DNA of 14,255 bases from Myxococcales bacterium (GTDB lineage Bacteria > Myxococcota > Polyangia > Fen-1088): contig PMJE01000210.1 of NCBI GenBank assembly GCA_003157315.1, forward strand, positions 1 through 14,255, read 5' to 3'. Positions 1 to 7,853 of the stretch are shown here, one piece after another. The notes beneath the pieces are model-generated. The model did no database searches and was not told the origin of the DNA. It worked only from the letters and a program-made list of their open reading frames with translations. Position 1 is the first letter of the stretch, and the number at the start of each line of letters is the position of its first letter. The position numbers were made by a program, and so were the translations under genes.

Positions 1-51
1 GACCTGACAATTAAGGTGTCCAGCCCGGCCAAGGAGCCCACCGAACAATAG
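1..51 (+). CDS. C-terminal end of an upstream gene (partial, 16 residues)
   Basis: Frame 1 is open from the first base and ends at a TAG at 49-51, encoding DLTIKVSSPAKEPTEQ. The tail is hydrophilic and Pro/Lys/Glu-rich, as is common at the end of a real protein, and the next gene starts 12 bp later on the same strand. That spacing suggests the two are co-transcribed. The fragment is too short to assign a family or function. It is called a gene end because of the fitting position and spacing, not because of homology. Confidence 0.5.
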   Translation, partial: DLTIKVSSPAKEPTEQ

Positions 52-63
52 GGGGCGCAAGCG

Positions 64-1905
64 ATGTTCCTTTCCAAGATTTGGTTCATTCTCGTCGGAC
101 TGCTGGCCGGGGTGGCCGTGACGGCGGCTTTCGTGGCACCCCGCCCGGCCGATCGTCACATCGAGCAGCTGGAAGGTCAGCGTCTGGATCGTGCGCAGTA
201 TGCGGCTGAGCAGATGCTCAAGAGCGATGCGCACCTCTGGATCGACTCTGTGGCCAGGCTGGGCCGCGACACGCACCTCACTGAGGCTCTCGACTCCTCG
301 TCGCGTGGGGCGGGCGAGCCGAGGGCGCTGCACGAAACCGTGCGCAGCCGTCTCAAGGCGCTGGTACCTGACCGTGCCGCCGCCGGCGTGGAGTCGCTTA
401 TCGCCGTGGACAACAAGGGACGCGTGGTCGCCCGGATAGGCGACGATGAGGGCGAGTACGGCGAATCGCTTGCCGGAGCCGAGGTGGTGGGGGACGCCCT
501 GCGCGGCTATCTGTCGGACGACGTGTGGGGGGCGGCCGGTCGTCTGCGCCGGGTGGCCGCGGCCCCAGTGATATCCAGGTCACGCGAGCGCATCGTCGGA
601 GCGGTGGTGGTTGCGCTCGAAACGGGCAAGCGCTTGGCCGAGATGTGGAAGCGCAACCTGGATGTGGATGTGGCTATCGTTCTCGGCAAGAATGTCGTGT
701 CGTCGACCCTGGCCGAGGCGCTGCTCGGCCAGTTGCCCGAACTCATCGAACAGCACGCCAACGAGATCGCCAATCACAAGCGCACGCGCGCTCTCTCCCT
801 GGACATGGGCAACAAGCGCATGCTCCTGGTCGCGGCACCCTTTGTCGGCGAAGCCTCGGAGCAGCGGGCCTACTACGTCCTGCTCAACGAAAAGTCTCCC
901 AAATCCGATCCGTGGGTCCTGCTGTCGAACGCCTCCTCGGATGACCTCCGCTGGGGGGGTGATTTCCCCTGGAAGCGCCTGGGCCTGGGCATCTTGGCCA
1001 TGATCGGCATCGGTCTCTTCCTGCAGCGGATCGAGGTCGAGGGCCCGATCCGGCGCCTGCGCAGCGAGGTCCATAGCCTGGCCCGCAACGAGATCCAGAA
1101 GATCGATGACACCAGGTACGGCGGCAAACTGGGTGGTGTCGCGCGGGATATCAACGCCACGGTGGAGCGTTTCACCCACGCGCCCCCGCCCAAGTCCGAG
1201 ACGGCCAAGAAGGACATTGCGGCGATTCTGGATCGGGGCGGATCGGCTGACGGCAAGTCTTTCGACGTTTCACGGGGCAAGCCTGCGCCGCCCGCGCCTC
1301 CGCCCAACCCAGCGTCGATTGCTGCTTCGCTGTTCGGCGCGCCCAAGCTTCCGCCCCCTGCTGGTGGGGCAGCCGCGCCCATCGCGGTTCCCGCCGTGCC
1401 AGCGCCGGGCCGGCAGGCAGCCGCTGCGCCGGCAGGCAGTCTGGCGCGTCCCGTTTCGCTTCCCACTTTGCCGTCCCCGCTCGAGACGACTTCCTTCCCT
1501 TCCGGCGAGTTCGCCGCAGTTTCGCCTTCCTCCATCATCGAGACCCAGGATTTCCCTTCTTTGCGCAAGGACTTGACACCGCCACCGGTGCCAGTCTCGG
1601 CCGCTTTCGCCGCGCCTGTGGCTGCGACGTTTGCACCCCCACCGCCTGCCCCGGCGGCTCAGGTAGCAGCAAGCCGTCCGAGAGATGCGGAGATGGAGCA
1701 CTTTCAGCAGGTGTTTGAGGAGTACCTCGCCCTTCGTGCCAAGTGCGGTGAGCCGACAGCCTCGGTTGCCGCCGACAAGTTCTTCGCCAAGCTGCAGAGC
1801 AACCGCGACCAATTGATTGCCAAGTATGGCTGCCGCACAGCTCGCTTCTCGGTCTACGTGAAGGACGGCAAGGCCGCGATCAAGGCGACGCCGGTGCGGG
1901 GCTAG
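64..1905 (+). CDS. Two-TM sensor-like protein with HAMP-like segment and MXAN_5187-type C-terminal domain
   Basis: A 613-residue inner-membrane protein of unknown function. Residues 5-25 form a first membrane segment. Residues 26-301 look extracytoplasmic and resemble a Cache-type sensor region (for example SLIAVDNKGRVVARIGDD at 111-128, then a second alpha/beta half). Residues 304-322 form a second membrane segment. Residues 322-370 resemble a HAMP linker (EGPIRRLRSEV). Residues 375-540 are a low-complexity Pro/Ala linker. Residues 541-613 are a compact charged domain (EHFQQVFEEYLALRAKCGE, then RFSVYVKDGKAAIKATPVRG) that I recognise as the MXAN_5187 C-terminal family of myxobacteria. There is no kinase, cyclase or methyl-accepting domain, so any signal must leave through the linker and small C-terminal domain. 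The ATG at 64 follows a G-rich stretch at 51-55 that can serve as ribosome-binding site. The gene probably shares a transcript with the gene ending at 51. The sensor role is inferred; the C-terminal family call is from memory. Confidence 0.85.
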   Translation: MFLSKIWFILVGLLAGVAVTAAFVAPRPADRHIEQLEGQRLDRAQYAAEQMLKSDAHLWIDSVARLGRDTHLTEALDSSSRGAGEPRALHETVRSRLKALVPDRAAAGVESLIAVDNKGRVVARIGDDEGEYGESLAGAEVVGDALRGYLSDDVWGAAGRLRRVAAAPVISRSRERIVGAVVVALETGKRLAEMWKRNLDVDVAIVLGKNVVSSTLAEALLGQLPELIEQHANEIANHKRTRALSLDMGNKRMLLVAAPFVGEASEQRAYYVLLNEKSPKSDPWVLLSNASSDDLRWGGDFPWKRLGLGILAMIGIGLFLQRIEVEGPIRRLRSEVHSLARNEIQKIDDTRYGGKLGGVARDINATVERFTHAPPPKSETAKKDIAAILDRGGSADGKSFDVSRGKPAPPAPPPNPASIAASLFGAPKLPPPAGGAAAPIAVPAVPAPGRQAAAAPAGSLARPVSLPTLPSPLETTSFPSGEFAAVSPSSIIETQDFPSLRKDLTPPPVPVSAAFAAPVAATFAPPPPAPAAQVAASRPRDAEMEHFQQVFEEYLALRAKCGEPTASVAADKFFAKLQSNRDQLIAKYGCRTARFSVYVKDGKAAIKATPVRG

Positions 1906-1907
1906 TA

Positions 1908-4355
1908 CTACTCATTCTTTTCGAGCAGCATCTGATCCGGATTGGCTTGCTCGCCGGGTGCGGCTGCGGCTTCTTTCGGTGCGGTGCCATCGAGAAACAC
2001 TTCGCTGATGCCCTCGGCGCCAGGCGCGGGCAGAAGTCCGGTGGCTGGATCGATCTGGACCACAACCACTCCCGGCGGCTGGCTGAAATCGCGCACCGGC
2101 CGGCCGGTCATGGCCTTGACCATGAAGTCTAGCCACAGCGGGAGCGCGGTTCGCGCGCCGGCCTCGCCGTGTCCTAGGCTCTTGCCGTCGTCAAAGCCAA
2201 CCCACACCGCGGCCAGTAACTCAGGCGTGAACCCGATGAACCAGGCATCCCGGCTGCCGTTGGACGTGCCGGTCTTGCCCGCTGCCGGCCGCTGCAACTT
2301 GAGCCCGGCGGCGTGCGCAGTGCCTGACTCGACCACACTCTTCATGAGCGACACCATGATGTAGGCCGTCTCGGCCCGAACATTCTGCTCAAGTGGAGGT
2401 GTGGGAATCGCCTGCGCGCCAAGTACGGAGATCAAGCGCGGGTCGCCGTGCTGGCCGCCAGACGCAAAGGTGGCGTAGGCATTGGCCAGCTCGATGGGCG
2501 TGACCGTATTTGCGCCCAATGCCAGTGACAATTCGAGCGAATCGGGCAAGGGCGAGGTGATGCCGGCGTGGGCGGCCATCTCGCGGGTGGCGCCAATGCC
2601 CACATCGGAGAGAAGCTTGATGGCCACCGTGTTGATTGACAAGGCCAAGGCGGTGCGCAGCCGGACCGGGCCGCGAAAGTTGTCTTTGTCGTAGTTCTGC
2701 GGTTTCCACAGTCGGTAAACCTCGGGGCTGTCGTTGACCACCGAGGCAGCAGTGAACCGCTGAGAATCGATGGCCGCGGCGTAGATGAAGGGCTTGAAGG
2801 CCGAGCCGGGCTGGCGCTGCGCACGCTGCGAACGATCGAAGCTGCCGGCGCGATAGCCGTAACCCCCGACCAGGGCCAGGATGTCGCGCGTGGCCGGATC
2901 AAGCACGACCATGGCCGCCTGGGGACCCATTTCCATGGCCAAGAACGTGTCCTTGTCGCCCTTGCGCTCGGGCGCGAGCCGCACGCGCACCAGATCGCCG
3001 GGACGGAAGCGATCGACCAGCGGAGGTGTGCCCAAGCTGTAGCGGGGTTCGACCGCGGTATTGACCGCGCCGGTGCTGCCGCCCACGAAGACGAACAGGC
3101 GTCCGTTCTTGGGATCATTGGGATCTTTCTCCACCCGCTCCACGATTCCGTCCACGATGTCCGCATCGCCCAGGCTCGGGTGCTCTCGGCTCAGCTCCAA
3201 GCCGTGCTTCTCCAAGGCTCTGCCAGCCAGGTGCCCGAGCGGTTTCCGGTAGCCCTGGCGCTGATCCAGTTCTTCCAGGCCACGCTCCACCGCCTGCCGG
3301 GCCATCTCCTGCAATCGTGGGTCGATGGTGGTCCTGACTGTCAGCCCCACAGTGTCGAGCTTGCTGGCGCCGAATTTCTCGACCAGTGTGCGATGCACAC
3401 TGTCGACCGCCTCGGGCGCGCTGTAGGTGCGCGCGCTGCTCTCGGGAACCACGGCGATGGGCTGCTCGGCCACCTTGCGCGCCGTCTCTTCGTAGATGAA
3501 CTCTGACTTCGCCATTTGCTCGAGCACATAGGTCTGCCGTTTCTTGGCCGCCTCGGGATGGCGGTAGGGTGAGAGGTGCGTCGGCGACTGCAACATGCCC
3601 GCAAGTAGCGCCGCCTCGCCGAGGTCAATCTCGCCCACCGATTTGCCAAAGTAGAAACGCGCCGCCTCCTCTACTCCGTAGCGACCGTGGCCGAAATTCA
3701 TCTGGTTGAGGTAGAGCTGCAGAATCTCTTCTTTGGAGAACTTCTGTGAGATTCGGCGCGCCAGGATGATCTCCTGCACCTTGCGCCGCAGGGTCTTCTC
3801 GGGCGAGAGCAACATCTGCTTGACTACCTGCTGAGTGATAGTCGAGGCGCCCTGGGCGAGTTTCCTGCGCATGAGGTTCTCGTACAAGGCGCGCGCCATG
3901 CCCCGGTAGTCGAGGCCTTCGTGCTCGAAGAAATCGGCGTCCTCGGCGGCCAGCACGGCCTGGATCAGCACTTTGGGCAAATGGGCGTAGGGCACCACGG
4001 TTCGGTGTTCCGAGCCGATCTCGCCTATCAGGTTGCCATCGCGATCGAGCACACGTGTGATCTGAGGCGGCCGATAGTCACCGATGCCACTTGGGCTGGG
4101 GAGATTGGGATCGTGGCCAAAGTAGTAGAACACCGCTACCAGAGCAGCAGCGCCCAACAGCAAAGGTGAGAGCAAGAGCAGCGACCAGCGCAGCAGGCGC
4201 AGACCCAGCGAACGGGTCTGCCGGCGCCGGCGCCGCCTCGGGCTGGGAGCGGTGGCGACCGGTTCCCCCGAATCACGCGGCGACTGATCGATTGCCAGGA
4301 TAGGGTCGATTGAGTCAAAACGGTCCGCGCCGGACCTACCGCCACGCTTGGGCAT
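1908..4355 (-). CDS. PBP1A-family bifunctional penicillin-binding protein (glycosyltransferase + transpeptidase)
   Basis: An 815-residue class A penicillin-binding protein that polymerises lipid II into glycan strands and cross-links them in the periplasm. A basic cytoplasmic tail (RRRRRRQTR, about 40-48) precedes one membrane anchor (about 54-78). The GT51 domain spans roughly 100-285. It has the catalytic Glu in AAEDADFFEHEG (E138), QGASTITQQ (168-176), the second Glu in RRKVQE (E195), and ILQLYLNQMNFG. An OB-like insert lies around 400-475. The transpeptidase has all three active-site motifs: SAFK (S518-K521), SIN (573-575) and KTGTSN (694-699). Length and order are normal for PBP1A. The ATG at 4355 has no clear Shine-Dalgarno, but an in-frame TGA lies six bases upstream, so the frame cannot extend. 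The gene lies 58 bp downstream of a second GT51 gene on the same strand. Its stop is 2 bp from the stop of the convergent gene. mrcA or ponA would be the usual names. Confidence 0.96.
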   Translation of the reverse strand: MPKRGGRSGADRFDSIDPILAIDQSPRDSGEPVATAPSPRRRRRRQTRSLGLRLLRWSLLLLSPLLLGAAALVAVFYYFGHDPNLPSPSGIGDYRPPQITRVLDRDGNLIGEIGSEHRTVVPYAHLPKVLIQAVLAAEDADFFEHEGLDYRGMARALYENLMRRKLAQGASTITQQVVKQMLLSPEKTLRRKVQEIILARRISQKFSKEEILQLYLNQMNFGHGRYGVEEAARFYFGKSVGEIDLGEAALLAGMLQSPTHLSPYRHPEAAKKRQTYVLEQMAKSEFIYEETARKVAEQPIAVVPESSARTYSAPEAVDSVHRTLVEKFGASKLDTVGLTVRTTIDPRLQEMARQAVERGLEELDQRQGYRKPLGHLAGRALEKHGLELSREHPSLGDADIVDGIVERVEKDPNDPKNGRLFVFVGGSTGAVNTAVEPRYSLGTPPLVDRFRPGDLVRVRLAPERKGDKDTFLAMEMGPQAAMVVLDPATRDILALVGGYGYRAGSFDRSQRAQRQPGSAFKPFIYAAAIDSQRFTAASVVNDSPEVYRLWKPQNYDKDNFRGPVRLRTALALSINTVAIKLLSDVGIGATREMAAHAGITSPLPDSLELSLALGANTVTPIELANAYATFASGGQHGDPRLISVLGAQAIPTPPLEQNVRAETAYIMVSLMKSVVESGTAHAAGLKLQRPAAGKTGTSNGSRDAWFIGFTPELLAAVWVGFDDGKSLGHGEAGARTALPLWLDFMVKAMTGRPVRDFSQPPGVVVVQIDPATGLLPAPGAEGISEVFLDGTAPKEAAAAPGEQANPDQMLLEKNE

Positions 4356-4413
4356 GTGTCATGCGTAGTCTAGTGCAAGCTAGCGCCCGCAACGAAATTT
4401 GCGAATTCATCGG

Positions 4414-6678
4414 TCACTGTGAATCAGCATCAGTTTCTGCCTCAGCCTCGGGCTTGGCGGTGATGCGGCGGACCCAGTCGAGGCACTGCTTCTCGCTCAG
4501 AGTCATCTCGCTGTGGTCGAAGGTCAGGGTTGAGGCAATGGCGCTCGCGTACTCTTCCTCGGTCAAACGACCGCGCTCATGCATGCGGGTCAGAATTCGA
4601 CGCAGGTATTTCTCCCACGCAGGAGAAAGCGCGCCGTGGCAGTAGTGCACGTAGCGCCGCTTGGGACTGGGCAGGATGGACGAAAAGAATGCCGCTTCAA
4701 GCGGGGTAATCTCCGATGCGCTCTTGCCGAAGTAGTGCCGCGCGGCCGCCCCAATGCCATAGAGCCGGGGTCCGAACTCGATGGCATTGAAATACAGTTC
4801 AAGGATTCGCTCCTTGGGCAGGATCTGCTCCAGATACCAGACCAGGAATAGTTCCTGCAGTTTGCGCGACAATGTCTTTTCCTGGCTGAGCAACAGGTTC
4901 TTCACCATTTGCATGGTGATGGACGAGGCGCCCAGGCGAAACCCGTCGTTCTCGATGTTGCGACGCAAGGCTGTCTTGAACACGCTCGGCACCCAGCCGC
5001 GATGTTTGAAGAACCCCGAGTCCTCCGTGGTCATGATGGCGTTGATGAGGTGGGGAGAGATCTTGGCAAAGGGCACGAAATCCGGACTGTCAGGCCCGAC
5101 GATGAAGGTCATGATGCCGGCATTGCCGACCCCCGGCGGCTCAGGAGGAACCTCCACGGTCTGTACCAGCGATTCGCTGCCAGCCAGCGCGACAACCTCT
5201 GCGGGAGCCTTGACCACCTGACATCCGTCGATGCCGACCTTGCCTCCCAGATCCAGCGTGTCGAGGTTGGCGAAGTCGATCTTGCTGTGCAGGTCAGCCT
5301 CGAAGAAGCCCTGGAGCACGAATCCACCCAGGTGCGGCACGATGGGCGCCGGGATACTGGCGAGCAACTTGGCGCAGGCAATTCGCGGCACGCGGAGTTG
5401 CGCCTCGACTTTGGGCAGGTAGTGCAGTTCGTGGCCGTTCTTGAAACGGAAGCTACCCTGGGCCAGTTCCAGCGAGCCAGCCAGCCGCACAGCCAGGCTG
5501 CCGAGACGGCCTTGCGCCTCATTGAGGACCAGCAGTCGCTTGTCCAAATCGACGGCGCCGTCCACCTGCACTCCGAGCGCCAGATCGTTGAGCGGCTCGC
5601 TCGCCAGTTTCTCGTGCAGCAGGCTCAGCCCGCTCACATCCAGCTTGCCCGAGAACGAAACCCGCCGGCCCTCCAGCTTCGCCTCGATGGCCGCATCGAT
5701 CTCGGTGTTCTCAGGTTCGAGAACCGAGGAAGGCAGGATCTCGGCGATCTTGTCGAGCGAGAAGCGTTCCGCCCGCAGGGAAAGGGTTCCCTCGACGGCG
5801 CGGGAATCGATCGACGGTAGCAGTTGGCCGGTTGCTGTCCACAGCGCGCGCTTGGCTCCGCCGTAGCTGCCGGAAAAAAACAGGTCAAAGGCTCGGGCAG
5901 GGGATCCCTTGGCCGCTGCCACGGGCCGAATTGCTCCGTTGATGCCGGTAAGTGGCAGGGTGGCCAAGGGCCGCACGTAGCCCTCGCGCACCGATGCCTG
6001 GGGCCAGCCGACGGGCCGCAGGCCCGCCAAGGTTCCCTCCAGGGTCACACTGTCGGCACCAAAGGCCGGGTTGGTCTCGCTTCCATGCGTGCCGAATCTC
6101 CCGGACACCTGCCTGGCCTCGACATGGTAGCGCAGCCCCGTCTCCCAACTCCCATCCACCACCCCCACCGTGACTGACAACCCCCGGCGGTTGTCGGTAA
6201 GCTGAAGACTGCCATTCCGTACCAGCAGCGAGGGCAAAGCGGACGTGCTGGACTTCACCGTGGGGCCAGGAGAGGCGCCATGCAACCGCCCGAGAATCGC
6301 GCTGACGTTGTCCCCGGGTCCGCCACGCACCAGTTTGGCGACCGGACCATCAGCCAGCACAGCGCCCCGGCCCCACAAGGCGGAAAACGGGATTTCCAAG
6401 CTGTCTGCCGTGAGCAGCGGCCCCTTGTCTTTTCCCACCACCACGCCATACAGCCGGAGCACACCCCAACCTGCGCGCGCCCGTTGGGCCTCCACGGAAA
6501 CACCCAGCTTGGCCGCAGCCTTGGAAGTCACCAAATGCCCGCCCAGCGCCCCGATGGCCGTGGGATAGCTCGCCACCGCCCCCGCGACAATGCCTAGGGC
6601 CCACACCCGCCGGTCAAGCAGGATGGTCTTGAGAAAGCGCAAAAGCTTGACTGCAGGCGACATTCGCGAGCGAGGCAT
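4414..6678 (-). CDS. AsmA-like/GT51 fusion: peptidoglycan glycosyltransferase with a long N-terminal beta-rich region
   Basis: A 754-residue membrane-anchored protein. A hydrophobic segment (about 24-48) is followed by some 470 residues of repeating beta-strand pattern with no enzyme motif. Stretches such as LLVRNGSLQLTDN (151-163), VSFSGKLDVSGLSLLHEKLA (340-359) and LNEAQGRLGSLAVRLAGSLE (385-404) resemble AsmA/DUF3971-type bridge-like domains. Residues about 530-710 are a GT51 glycosyltransferase: catalytic Glu in TTEDSGFFKHRG (E552), GASSITMQ (583-590, usual form GxSTITQQ), RKLQE (E609), and ILELYFNAIEFGPRLYG. No transpeptidase motifs follow, so it would polymerise glycan without cross-linking. 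The C-terminus (about 740-754) is acidic. GT51 normally sits right after its membrane anchor; here it is about 480 residues away. The ATG at 6678 was chosen because no other in-frame start nearby is better; its ribosome site is weak. GT51 is certain; the AsmA-like label is pattern recognition. Confidence 0.88.
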   Translation of the reverse strand: MPRSRMSPAVKLLRFLKTILLDRRVWALGIVAGAVASYPTAIGALGGHLVTSKAAAKLGVSVEAQRARAGWGVLRLYGVVVGKDKGPLLTADSLEIPFSALWGRGAVLADGPVAKLVRGGPGDNVSAILGRLHGASPGPTVKSSTSALPSLLVRNGSLQLTDNRRGLSVTVGVVDGSWETGLRYHVEARQVSGRFGTHGSETNPAFGADSVTLEGTLAGLRPVGWPQASVREGYVRPLATLPLTGINGAIRPVAAAKGSPARAFDLFFSGSYGGAKRALWTATGQLLPSIDSRAVEGTLSLRAERFSLDKIAEILPSSVLEPENTEIDAAIEAKLEGRRVSFSGKLDVSGLSLLHEKLASEPLNDLALGVQVDGAVDLDKRLLVLNEAQGRLGSLAVRLAGSLELAQGSFRFKNGHELHYLPKVEAQLRVPRIACAKLLASIPAPIVPHLGGFVLQGFFEADLHSKIDFANLDTLDLGGKVGIDGCQVVKAPAEVVALAGSESLVQTVEVPPEPPGVGNAGIMTFIVGPDSPDFVPFAKISPHLINAIMTTEDSGFFKHRGWVPSVFKTALRRNIENDGFRLGASSITMQMVKNLLLSQEKTLSRKLQELFLVWYLEQILPKERILELYFNAIEFGPRLYGIGAAARHYFGKSASEITPLEAAFFSSILPSPKRRYVHYCHGALSPAWEKYLRRILTRMHERGRLTEEEYASAIASTLTFDHSEMTLSEKQCLDWVRRITAKPEAEAETDADSQ

Positions 6679-6729
6679 TCTACCCGCGGGCCCTAGGCAA
6701 GGTCACGCAAGAGTGGATCTCGGGCTGGC

Positions 6730-6758
6730 TTGCCAGTGGCTGTTCGTGACATTATAGG
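6730..6758 (+). promoter_or_regulatory. Possible sigma-70-like promoter for the DUF4380 gene
   Basis: TTGCCA at 6730-6735 and TATAGG at 6753-6758 are separated by exactly 17 bases, matching the -35/-10 consensus at five and four of six positions. Transcription would start near 6765. If the promoter is real, the TTG and GTG candidate starts of the DUF4380 gene would lie outside the transcript. It overlaps a TATAAT on the opposite strand. Found by eye only. Confidence 0.3.
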
Positions 6759-7722
6759 ACGACAATCGAGGAAGATTTCCTTCCTGTGTGCGGGCATGGT
6801 CGGCTGGATTGCCCTGCGGGCCGGCGCATGCCAGACGAACGAGAGCAAAGGAGACATCTTGAAGGCCAACTCTGTCACGCCAACTGCTACCGGCAGCCTC
6901 TACTCCTTCCAATTCGGCGACGCGCACTTCGCCGTCGACGCAAAACTGGGCGGTCGCATCGTCAGGTTTGCACTCTCGGGTCGCAACATTCTGACCGGAG
7001 CGGCCGTCGACCCGGCCAACTTCGGGTCGACATTCTGGTCGAGCCCGCAAAGCGACTGGAACTGGCCACCTCCCCCCGAAATCGATTCAGCGCCCTACGC
7101 GGCCAGCATCGACGACGCCGTGCTCTCCCTGTCCGGCGCCACTGCAGCCGGTCTAGGCCTTGCCGTGGAAAAGAAGTTTTCCGCTGACAGCAAGGCAGGC
7201 GTGGTCAGCGCGGTGTACAGCATTGCTAACCGCGGTAGCCAGGCACGCCAGGTGGCGCCTTGGGAAATCACGCGCGTGGCAGCCGGCGGCCTCACCTTCT
7301 TCCCCATGGGCGAAGGCGGGCCACGAAAAGGGCCGCAGGATCTGCTTAGCCCAACCATCGTGAACGGCGTGGCCTGGTTCGCCTATGACGCTGCCGCCAT
7401 CACTGCGGATCAGAAACTCTTCGCCGACGGCAAGGAAGGCTGGATAGCCCACGTGGACGGCGATCTCTTGCTGGTGAAGTCCTTTGCCGACACGCCGACT
7501 TCGCAAGCCGCGCCTGGCGAGGCGGAGATCGAGCTCTACGCCAATGCCGGCCACACCTACGTCGAAGTCGAGAACCAAGGCGCCTATGTCAATCTCGCAC
7601 CCGGCGCTACGACCGATTGGACCGTGCGCTGGATGCTGCGCAAGCTCGACCTTGCGTCCACACCCGCGAAGGTTGGCAGCGCAGCGCTGCTGGGCTTGGT
7701 GCGCAGCCTGGTGAGAAGTTAG
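6730..7722 (+). CDS. DUF4380-type protein, probable secreted lipoprotein
   Basis: A protein of up to 330 residues resembling the DUF4380 family, whose fold is related to aldose 1-epimerase/galactose-mutarotase beta-sandwiches; no reaction is established. Typical motifs are LGGRIVRFALSGRNIL (73-88), STFWSSPQSDWNWPPPPEID (100-119), the PWEITR segment (177-182) and YVEVENQGAYVNLAPG (277-292). The N-terminus reads as a lipoprotein signal: basic RQSRK (11-15), a hydrophobic run, then RAGAC with Cys34 as the lipidation candidate. The lipobox is imperfect (Ala instead of Leu at -3). The start is uncertain. TTG 6730 or GTG 6736 would include the basic region. ATG 6796 would lose it. A good GAGGAAG (6768-6774) lies 9 bases before a CTG at 6784. 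The gene stands alone, divergent from the AsmA-like/GT51 gene, and ends just before a large palindrome. Confidence 0.8.
   Translation: MPVAVRDIIGRQSRKISFLCAGMVGWIALRAGACQTNESKGDILKANSVTPTATGSLYSFQFGDAHFAVDAKLGGRIVRFALSGRNILTGAAVDPANFGSTFWSSPQSDWNWPPPPEIDSAPYAASIDDAVLSLSGATAAGLGLAVEKKFSADSKAGVVSAVYSIANRGSQARQVAPWEITRVAAGGLTFFPMGEGGPRKGPQDLLSPTIVNGVAWFAYDAAAITADQKLFADGKEGWIAHVDGDLLLVKSFADTPTSQAAPGEAEIELYANAGHTYVEVENQGAYVNLAPGATTDWTVRWMLRKLDLASTPAKVGSAALLGLVRSLVRS
6751..6756 (-). promoter_or_regulatory. Possible -10 box for the AsmA-like/GT51 gene
   Basis: The minus strand reads a perfect TATAAT here, 72 bases upstream of the ATG at 6678. I see no good -35 at 16-18 bases spacing. It overlaps the plus-strand -10 candidate, so the two divergent promoters would compete for the same few bases. 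A match of this size can occur by chance, though it is less likely in GC-rich DNA. Confidence 0.25.
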
Positions 7723-7730
7723 CTATTTCT

Positions 7731-7835
7731 CACAGAGACACAGAGGCCACCGAGCCGGATGAGAAAGGGAAGGGTCGAATCCGGCGCAGTCCGGATTCAC
7801 TTCTTCTCTTCCACTGTGTTCTCTGTGCCTCTGTG
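7731..7835. repeat. Large imperfect palindrome, CACAGAGACACAGAG-type intergenic repeat; possible bidirectional terminator
   Basis: The outer arms are CACAGAGACACAGAG (7731-7745) and CTCTGTGCCTCTGTG (7821-7835), complementary at 14 of 15 positions. A perfect inner stem GAATCCGG (7777-7784) / CCGGATTC (7791-7798) closes a 6-base loop. Purine-rich (about 7760-7774) and pyrimidine-rich (about 7799-7812) strips lie between the stems and can pair in part. The element fills the gap between two convergent stop codons (7722 and 7854), so it can act as a terminator for both genes. From memory, CACAGAG-rich palindromes are dispersed in intergenic DNA of many bacteria and give spurious open frames reading SHRDTEATE. 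Whether this copy belongs to such a family needs a genome-wide search. Confidence 0.75.
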
Positions 7836-7853
7836 TGGACTAGGTAACTATTC

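Noticed and set aside
873..1568. Long open frame on the minus strand opposite the sensor-like gene
   Set aside because: It is the shadow of a high-GC, Pro/Ala-rich coding strand; the translation is low complexity and has no domain, while the plus-strand frame has clear architecture.
4356..4413. AT-richer gap between the two GT51 genes as a promoter for the PBP1A gene
   Set aside because: Candidate hexamers on the minus strand (for example TAGACT) lack a partner at proper spacing, so no promoter is claimed.
4909..5820. A 303-residue plus-strand frame opposite the AsmA-like/GT51 gene
   Set aside because: The minus-strand frame contains complete GT51 motifs; the plus-strand reading is His/Gln/Arg-rich without any recognisable domain.
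7617..7847. Small plus-strand frame across the palindrome reading SHRDTEATE and FHCVLCASVWT
   Set aside because: This is the typical spurious translation of CACAGAG-type palindromes; it overlaps the end of the DUF4380 gene in another frame.
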